A stretch of DNA of 11,626 bases from Spirochaetia bacterium (lineage in GTDB: Bacteria > Spirochaetota > Spirochaetia > Treponematales > Breznakiellaceae): NCBI GenBank assembly GCA_025997675.1, contig BNUX01000088.1:1-11626 (forward strand), written 5' to 3'. The notes beneath the pieces are model-generated. The model searched no databases. It had not been told where the DNA came from and saw only the letters and a program-made list of their open reading frames with translations. The position numbers and the translations under genes are program-made. Shown piece by piece: positions 7,751-11,626 of the stretch (positions are counted from its first letter, which is position 1; each line of letters begins with the position of its first letter).

Positions 7751-7761
7751 GACTACGCTCC

Positions 7762-8136
7762 TTACGCCTTAGGCCGCTTGGCGCCGTACTTTGAACGGCT
7801 GCGCTTGCGGTCTTCCACGCCGAGGGTATCCTTGGCGCCCCGGATAATATGGTAACGGACACCGGGGAGGTCCTTAACCCGGCCGCCGCGGACCAGGACC
7901 ACCGAGTGTTCCTGCAGATTATGGCCGATACCGGGGATATAAGCGGTTACTTCAGTACCGTGGGAAAGGCGCACACGGGCGACCTTCCGCAGGGCGGAAT
8001 TCGGCTTTTTCGGGGTAACCGTCATGACACGGGTACACACCCCGCGTTTCTGGGGACAGGACTGCAAGGCCGGTGATTTCGTCTTGGAAGTGACCTGCTG
8101 CCGGCCAAAACGAACCAACTGATTTATTGTAGGCAT
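7762..8136 (-). CDS. rpsL: 30S ribosomal protein S12
   Basis: Complete 124-residue S12, the decoding-centre protein that monitors codon-anticodon pairing. It begins [14 protein letters not shown] and contains [51 protein letters not shown] and the ending [13 protein letters not shown]. Lys43 and Lys88 (E. coli numbering with Met) are both present, so the streptomycin-related positions look wild type. Asp89, the methylthiolation site, is also conserved. The start ATG has AAGGGAG about ten bases upstream, a rather long spacing. A strong promoter lies only about 28 bases before the start, so the leader is short. Confidence 0.98.
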   Translation of the reverse strand: MPTINQLVRFGRQQVTSKTKSPALQSCPQKRGVCTRVMTVTPKKPNSALRKVARVRLSHGTEVTAYIPGIGHNLQEHSVVLVRGGRVKDLPGVRYHIIRGAKDTLGVEDRKRSRSKYGAKRPKA

Positions 8137-8163
8137 CTACTAAAAACTCCCTTAATTCACATT

Positions 8164-8192
8164 ACAATAGCAAGGACAAAAAAAAAAGTCAA
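8164..8192 (-). promoter_or_regulatory. Strong sigma-70-type promoter of rpsL-rpsG
   Basis: On the minus strand, TTGACT (8192-8187) and TATTGT (8169-8164) are separated by exactly 17 bases, and the spacer begins with a nine-T run. The expected start near 8157 gives a leader of about 20 bases. A perfect AT-centred palindrome GGAAAATTTTCC (8201-8212) lies at about -44 to -55, where an UP element would be read by the RNA polymerase alpha subunit. This fits a growth-rate-dependent ribosomal promoter. Confidence 0.85.
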
Positions 8193-8430
8193 GCGGGGGT
8201 GGAAAATTTTCCATTTCCGCAGGGATTTAACGAGTGTATCAGAAAGCGGGGAACTTGCGCAAGGGGGAAGTGAGAAGAATTTGGGGGAATTCGTGAAAAT
8301 ATTTTTTTAATGTATCATTATGATACACCATACTATACCCGTAGCACGGTGCAGGAGTGGCGTTCCTTCATGGAGAGAGAGGTTTTCTTCCGGAACAAGT
8401 AACACTCCTTCGTGCCTGCCGGTCCTTGCG
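8193..8430. other. Region between the LacI-type gene and the rpsL promoter
   Basis: This 238-base stretch carries no gene I can support. It holds the GGAAAATTTTCC palindrome next to the rpsL promoter, a CTTGCGCAAG palindrome at 8254-8263, the 17-bp palindrome at 8311-8327, and an extra half-site GTGTATCA at 8234-8241. I see no stem followed by a T-tract on the minus strand, so the lacI-type message has no obvious intrinsic terminator before rpsL. A 21-codon TTG-initiated frame (8398-8333) with AAGGAG six bases upstream exists but is probably accidental. Confidence 0.6.
8311..8327. promoter_or_regulatory. Perfect 17-bp palindrome, operator-like
   Basis: TGTATCAT-T-ATGATACA is a perfect inverted repeat with eight-base arms and one central base. 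It is AT-rich with no T-tract following on either strand in the right orientation, so it looks like a protein-binding site and not a terminator. The length and symmetry suit a dimeric winged-helix or helix-turn-helix regulator. It lacks the central CG typical of LacI/GalR operators, so the neighbouring regulator is not an obvious ligand. It lies about 150 bases upstream of the expected rpsL transcription start and about 100 bases beyond the lacI-type stop codon. The cognate regulator is unknown. Confidence 0.5.
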
Positions 8431-9441
8431 TCAAGAATGAGCATCGCTGTTTTTCCGTGCCGTGGACTCCCGGATTATCAGTTTGTAGGGCAGGACCTGT
8501 TCCACCTTCGAGATAGGATTCCCGGTGATTGCCCGGTGCAGAGTCCGGGCGGTTTGACCTCCAATCTCCTCCAGGGGCTGGCGTATGGTGGTCAAGCGAG
8601 GGATCATATAATCGGCGATTTCGATATCATCGAAGCCAACCACCGAGACATCCTCGGGAACCCGAAGCCCTTCATCCTTCAAAATCCGCATGACCCCTAT
8701 GGCCAACTCATCGGTGGCGGCATAGATGGCGGAAAAATCCCGGTTCCGCAGCAGAAGTTCCCGCATACTGTACATACCGGATTCCGCCGTATAGTACCGG
8801 GCAAACAGTACCCGGCTTGTATCCCGCTCAATGCCCGCCGCATCCAGGGCCTTGTAATACCCTTCCATCCGCTGTTTGCCAAAGGTAAAATCACTGCCGC
8901 ATATCATATTGATCTTCCGGTGCCCAAGACCGGTGAGGTGGTTTACCGCATCTATGGCGGCATTTTCCTCATCAATATGGATGGAAGCTATGCCGGAAAA
9001 GCTAAAGGTTGAGGCTACCACCGGAAGCCGCAGCCGTCCCAGGGCTTCATAAAAGGATCGATCCCGAATCTCCTGGAGCAGAATAACCCCGTCCAGCGTT
9101 TCCGACTTCAGACGGGCCAGACACTCCCTTTCGCTCTCGCCGTCAAAGGTTACAAAGAAAAACAGGGTATGGTACCCAAAGGACTCCAAATGCCGCTCTA
9201 TAATGGAAAAAAGCTGCCGCTGAAACATATTGAAGGTATAGGGAATCACGATACCCACCGTAAAACTGCGCTGCAGAACCATATTTCTGGCGGCCTTATT
9301 AGGTACATACCCGGTCTCTTCGATAAGCGCAAGGATCTGTTCCCGCTTTTTGGGGTTTACATACCGCTTCCCGTTTGCCACCCGTGATACGGTGGAAACG
9401 GACACCCCGACCTGCTTTGCTATATCCTTGATGCTGATCAT
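8431..9441 (-). CDS. LacI/GalR-family transcriptional regulator
   Basis: A 336-residue cytoplasmic regulator of the LacI/GalR family. An N-terminal helix-turn-helix (ISIKDIAKQVGVSVSTVSRVANG, residues 2-24) and hinge (GYVPNKAARNM, 44-54) are followed by a periplasmic-binding-protein-like effector domain with ATDELAIG at 242-249 and VGFDDIEIADYM at 268-279. At residue 54 the hinge has Met where most members have the Leu that inserts into the operator minor groove. It lies just downstream of a sugar ABC operon on the same strand but after that operon's terminator, so it probably has its own promoter; the best candidate, TTGCTT-17-CAGATT at 9459-9487, is weak. The likely role is control of the adjacent importer in response to its sugar. 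The effector and the sign of regulation are unknown. Confidence 0.93.
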   Translation of the reverse strand: MISIKDIAKQVGVSVSTVSRVANGKRYVNPKKREQILALIEETGYVPNKAARNMVLQRSFTVGIVIPYTFNMFQRQLFSIIERHLESFGYHTLFFFVTFDGESERECLARLKSETLDGVILLQEIRDRSFYEALGRLRLPVVASTFSFSGIASIHIDEENAAIDAVNHLTGLGHRKINMICGSDFTFGKQRMEGYYKALDAAGIERDTSRVLFARYYTAESGMYSMRELLLRNRDFSAIYAATDELAIGVMRILKDEGLRVPEDVSVVGFDDIEIADYMIPRLTTIRQPLEEIGGQTARTLHRAITGNPISKVEQVLPYKLIIRESTARKNSDAHS

Positions 9442-9489
9442 AACCCTTTAACCTTACAAATCTGCTCTATCGCCATGATTGAAGCAATT

Positions 9490-9527
9490 AAAAAAAGCGA
9501 TTACCGGAACAAAATTCCGGTAATCGC
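9490..9527 (-). terminator. Intrinsic terminator of the sugar ABC operon
   Basis: The minus strand forms a perfect 13-bp stem, GCGATTACCGGAA pairing with TTCCGGTAATCGC around a TTTTG loop, followed at once by seven Ts (9496-9490). It starts about 33 bases after the stop of the binding-protein gene. It is a textbook Rho-independent terminator that separates the importer operon from the LacI-type gene. Confidence 0.95.
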
Positions 9528-9560
9528 ATCAATTACTTATCTTACCATGCGGCGCGTTGT

Positions 9561-10499
9561 TTACTTCAGATACTCTGCAACATTCGCCTTGGTAACCACC
9601 GGGGTGGGGGCGTCGATTTTCTTTTCAACGCTCTTGCCGGCAATGGCATCAAGGGCGTACTGAACGCCCAGGTAGCCCATCTGATCTGCGGACTGAGCTA
9701 CCGTCGCGAAAAGACCGCCGTCACGGATGGATTCCTTGGCGGAGGTGTTGCCGTCAACACCGACTACCACCGCGGTCTTGCCGGTCTGGGTTATGGCCCG
9801 GTAGGCGCCCTCGGCCTGGTCGTCGTTTGAACCCCAAACGGCGTCGATTTCCGATGTTTGAAGTACGTTCTGGGTGATGCTAAAGGCCCGTTCACGGTCC
9901 GAATACGCGGGCTGGCGGGAAAGGATGTTCATACCCGCATCGCGCAGCGTTTTTTCAGCGCCGTCAGCCCGGTCGGTCATAGAGGGATTGCCGGGGGCGC
10001 CTTCAAGAACGAGAACCTTCGCGCCTGGTTTGAGAACCTTCAGCATTTCCTGGGCGCCAAGAACGCCGATCTGATAGTTGTTACTGCCGATGAAGGTAAT
10101 GTAGTTCGAGAAATCCGCAGGCATGGGGCTGTCGATAACCACCACAGGAATCTTAGCGGCGCTCGCCTGATTCAGTGCCGAGACTGCGGCAGCGGGCAGG
10201 CAGGGAGAAAACACGATGGCGTCGTACTTGCCCTGAATCGCGTTCTGCACCATGTTGATCTGCTCCTCAACACCGTCTTCCGTGGGAGGGCCAAAGGCGT
10301 CAATCACCACATTGAAATCCTTACCGGCCTGATTGGCCCCGCCAAGAACGGTCTGCCAATAGGGTGAACTCAGTGTTTTGAGAATAACCGCAACCCTGAT
10401 CTGTTTGGCGCCTCCGCCTGCCGCTTCCTTGCCGCCGCCCGCGAATACACCGGTGACGCACATCAGTACAACCACCATAACCGAAATAAAACGTTTCAT
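9561..10499 (-). CDS. Sugar ABC transporter substrate-binding protein, ribose/allose type
   Basis: A 312-residue secreted binding protein of the RbsB/AlsB group (periplasmic binding protein domain type 4). The start is ATG at 10499-10497 with GGAGG six bases upstream; an upstream GTG in frame (10559) adds 20 residues that hide the signal peptide and is rejected. Residues 1-20 form a signal peptide (MKRF, then a hydrophobic stretch, cleavage after VFA), giving a mature start GGGKEAAGGG. Sugar-site residues expected from RbsB are visible: aromatic Tyr47-Trp48, Asp123, Arg177, Asn225, Asp249 and Gln269. The segment VILKTLSSPYW resembles allose-binding protein more than ribose-binding protein. 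It lies last in the operon after the permease. The exact sugar cannot be stated. Confidence 0.92.
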   Translation of the reverse strand: MKRFISVMVVVLMCVTGVFAGGGKEAAGGGAKQIRVAVILKTLSSPYWQTVLGGANQAGKDFNVVIDAFGPPTEDGVEEQINMVQNAIQGKYDAIVFSPCLPAAAVSALNQASAAKIPVVVIDSPMPADFSNYITFIGSNNYQIGVLGAQEMLKVLKPGAKVLVLEGAPGNPSMTDRADGAEKTLRDAGMNILSRQPAYSDRERAFSITQNVLQTSEIDAVWGSNDDQAEGAYRAITQTGKTAVVVGVDGNTSAKESIRDGGLFATVAQSADQMGYLGVQYALDAIAGKSVEKKIDAPTPVVTKANVAEYLK

Positions 10500-10577
10500 T
10501 CCATACCTCCAAGTATAAAATTGAATATTTGTTAGTGAAAAAGCATAGGCCAATTTCACGTAACACCCATACAGAGT

Positions 10578-11561
10578 CTAGCGCTTTCCTATGTCCTGAC
10601 GCAATACGTCGATGAATACCGCGATGATAATTACCGCGCCAATGGTAAAGGTCTGCCACGCCGAAGTTACCCCCAAGAGGTTAAGGCCATTCCGGAGAAC
10701 CGCTATCAGAAGAACACCGACTATGGTATTTCCGATTTTTCCCACCCCGCCGAAGAAGCTCGCGCCACCGATAATAACTGCGGCAATGGCGTCGGTTTCG
10801 TAATCAACGCCGGCCAGAGGATACGCCGTATCAACACGGCCAACCAGCACAATCCCTGCCAGGGCCGCCATAGCCCCGCTCATGGCATACACCAGATTGA
10901 GAATGGCGTTAACGTTGATCCCCGATAACCGCGCCGCTTCCTTGTTTCCGCCCACCGCGTAGATATAGCGCCCTGTCTTAGTCCGGTTCAGGAAAATATA
11001 CATCAGCACGTACAGCAATGCCACCAGAAGAATCGAAACCGGAATCGGTCCCAGGCTCGCGTTGCCCAAAAACACGATAGGCTTCTTAAAACCGTACACC
11101 GGCTGGGTTGCGGTTACCACCAGGCACAAACCCCGGGCCATCTGTTTGGTACCCATCGTGGAGATGAAGGGATGGGGCAGGCGCAGCTTCGTTAAGAGGA
11201 GCCCGTTGAATAAGCCAAGAAGGGCGCCGATGAGGAGGCAGCTGAGCAAAGCCATGTAGGGATTCAGGTTGAAGTTCTTTGCAAAAAGACCCATGCACAT
11301 GGTTGAAAGGGCAAGTACCGAGCCGACCGAAAGGTCAATCCCCGATGTCAGAATAGCCAGGAACAGTCCTATCGAGACGATTGCATTGACCGCCGCCTGG
11401 CCCGCCACGTTCATCAGATTTCCCACCGTCAAAAACCGGGGAGAAACAATTGTCAGAAACACACAGAGTATCAGGAGACTCAAGAGCACCCCAAAGGTGT
11501 TCATGTAATCTTTAAAATTCCACCGTTTTGTTCCCTCTATGATTGGTTGTTGTTCCGCCAT
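10578..11561 (-). CDS. Sugar ABC transporter permease, RbsC type
   Basis: A 327-residue inner-membrane permease of the BPD_transp_2 family (RbsC, XylH, AlsC). Many hydrophobic segments are visible, for example residues 23-40, 58-73, 101-122, 174-191, 222-241 and 276-290. Family motifs are LTSGIDLSVGS at 71-81, HPFISTMGTKQMARGL at 130-145, the cytoplasmic coupling loop GRYIYAVGGNKEAARLSGI at 197-215 that contacts the ATPase, and AVIIGGASFFGG at 261-272. The start ATG at 11561 has GAGG five bases upstream and lies 18 bases after the ATPase stop. A single permease gene is normal in this family, which works as a homodimer. The binding-protein gene follows after 78 bases. Confidence 0.95.
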   Translation of the reverse strand: MAEQQPIIEGTKRWNFKDYMNTFGVLLSLLILCVFLTIVSPRFLTVGNLMNVAGQAAVNAIVSIGLFLAILTSGIDLSVGSVLALSTMCMGLFAKNFNLNPYMALLSCLLIGALLGLFNGLLLTKLRLPHPFISTMGTKQMARGLCLVVTATQPVYGFKKPIVFLGNASLGPIPVSILLVALLYVLMYIFLNRTKTGRYIYAVGGNKEAARLSGINVNAILNLVYAMSGAMAALAGIVLVGRVDTAYPLAGVDYETDAIAAVIIGGASFFGGVGKIGNTIVGVLLIAVLRNGLNLLGVTSAWQTFTIGAVIIIAVFIDVLRQDIGKR

Positions 11562-11579
11562 ATTTACCTCATTAAAAAA

Positions 11580-11626
11580 TTAGTTCACCGTTATTCCCGA
11601 TGCCGCATACAGTATCTTTTCCTGGG
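11580..11626 (-). CDS. Sugar ABC transporter ATP-binding protein, C-terminal fragment
   Basis: Only the last 14 codons lie inside the window: QEKILYAASGITVN then TAA at 11582-11580, with two bases of the preceding codon at the edge. The QEKI(L/M)xxA(A/T)G pattern is the usual C-terminus of the duplicated ATPases RbsA, MglA and XylG (in full length about 500 residues). The gene lies 18 bases before the RbsC-type permease, the standard place for the ATPase in this transporter family. The call rests on this short tail plus synteny. The other two frames here have no family resemblance. Confidence 0.75.
   Translation of the reverse strand, partial: QEKILYAASGITVN

Noticed and set aside
8320..9012. 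A 230-codon plus-strand frame opposite the LacI-type gene
   Set aside because: No ribosome site, no recognisable domain, and fully covered by the real minus-strand gene.
10508..10540. Promoter TTTTCA-18-TATACT before the binding-protein gene
   Set aside because: The predicted start would fall inside the ribosome site, leaving about eight bases of leader; more likely AT-rich chance.
10500..10559. Longer binding-protein start at GTG (10559)
   Set aside because: It would put 20 residues before the signal peptide; the ATG at 10499 has GGAGG six bases upstream.
1..11626. CRISPR arrays, insertion sequences, tRNA or rRNA genes, prophage or defence genes
   Set aside because: No spaced repeats, transposase-like frames, tRNA T-loop patterns or rRNA-like sequence were seen on either strand.

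Overview
The window carries one continuous set of genes, all read on the minus strand. It looks like a spirochaete chromosome, most likely a Treponema or close relative of the higher-GC, free-living or gut-associated kind. That placement rests on the EF-Tu sequence ([14 protein letters not shown] switch I region, KGSAF in place of the usual SAL in the G5 loop, GQVTEI at the C-terminus), on tuf sitting directly in front of rpsJ, and on the MglB/RbsB-type binding protein with a GGGKE mature N-terminus. The species cannot be fixed from this sequence.

Right to left, in the direction of transcription. (1) 11626-9561: the end of a sugar ABC import operon: the last residues of an ATPase, a complete RbsC-type permease and a complete ribose/allose-type binding protein, closed by an excellent intrinsic terminator (9490-9527). 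(2) 9441-8431: a LacI/GalR-family regulator, probably the sensor for that importer. (3) 8430-8137: a gene-free stretch with a perfect 17-bp palindrome (8311-8327) and a strong promoter for rpsL. (4) 8136-7280: rpsL-rpsG. (5) 7279-6799: a 481-bp gap where fusA often lies. It holds hairpins, short open stretches and a very strong promoter for tuf. (6) 6798-1: tuf followed by the complete S10 operon (rpsJ rplC rplD rplW rplB rpsS rplV rpsC rplP rpmC rpsQ) and the start of the spc operon (rplN, rplX cut by the window edge). From tuf onward the spacing is tight (from -4 to 77 bp) and I see no internal promoter or terminator, so tuf, S10 and spc genes are probably co-transcribed from the tuf promoter.

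The translation block supplies the decoding centre (S12, S7, S3), EF-Tu, and the peptidyl-transferase and exit-tunnel proteins (L2, L3, L4, L22, L23, L29, L16, L14, L24). The sugar block is a separate module whose LacI gene has no obvious terminator before rpsL.

Several starts were set from Shine-Dalgarno spacing: rplC, the binding protein and rpsQ start inside their longest open frames, and rpsG and rpsS use GTG. I see no clear evidence of a new multi-gene system. The least explained parts are the 6900-7279 gap and the 8193-8430 region with its palindrome.
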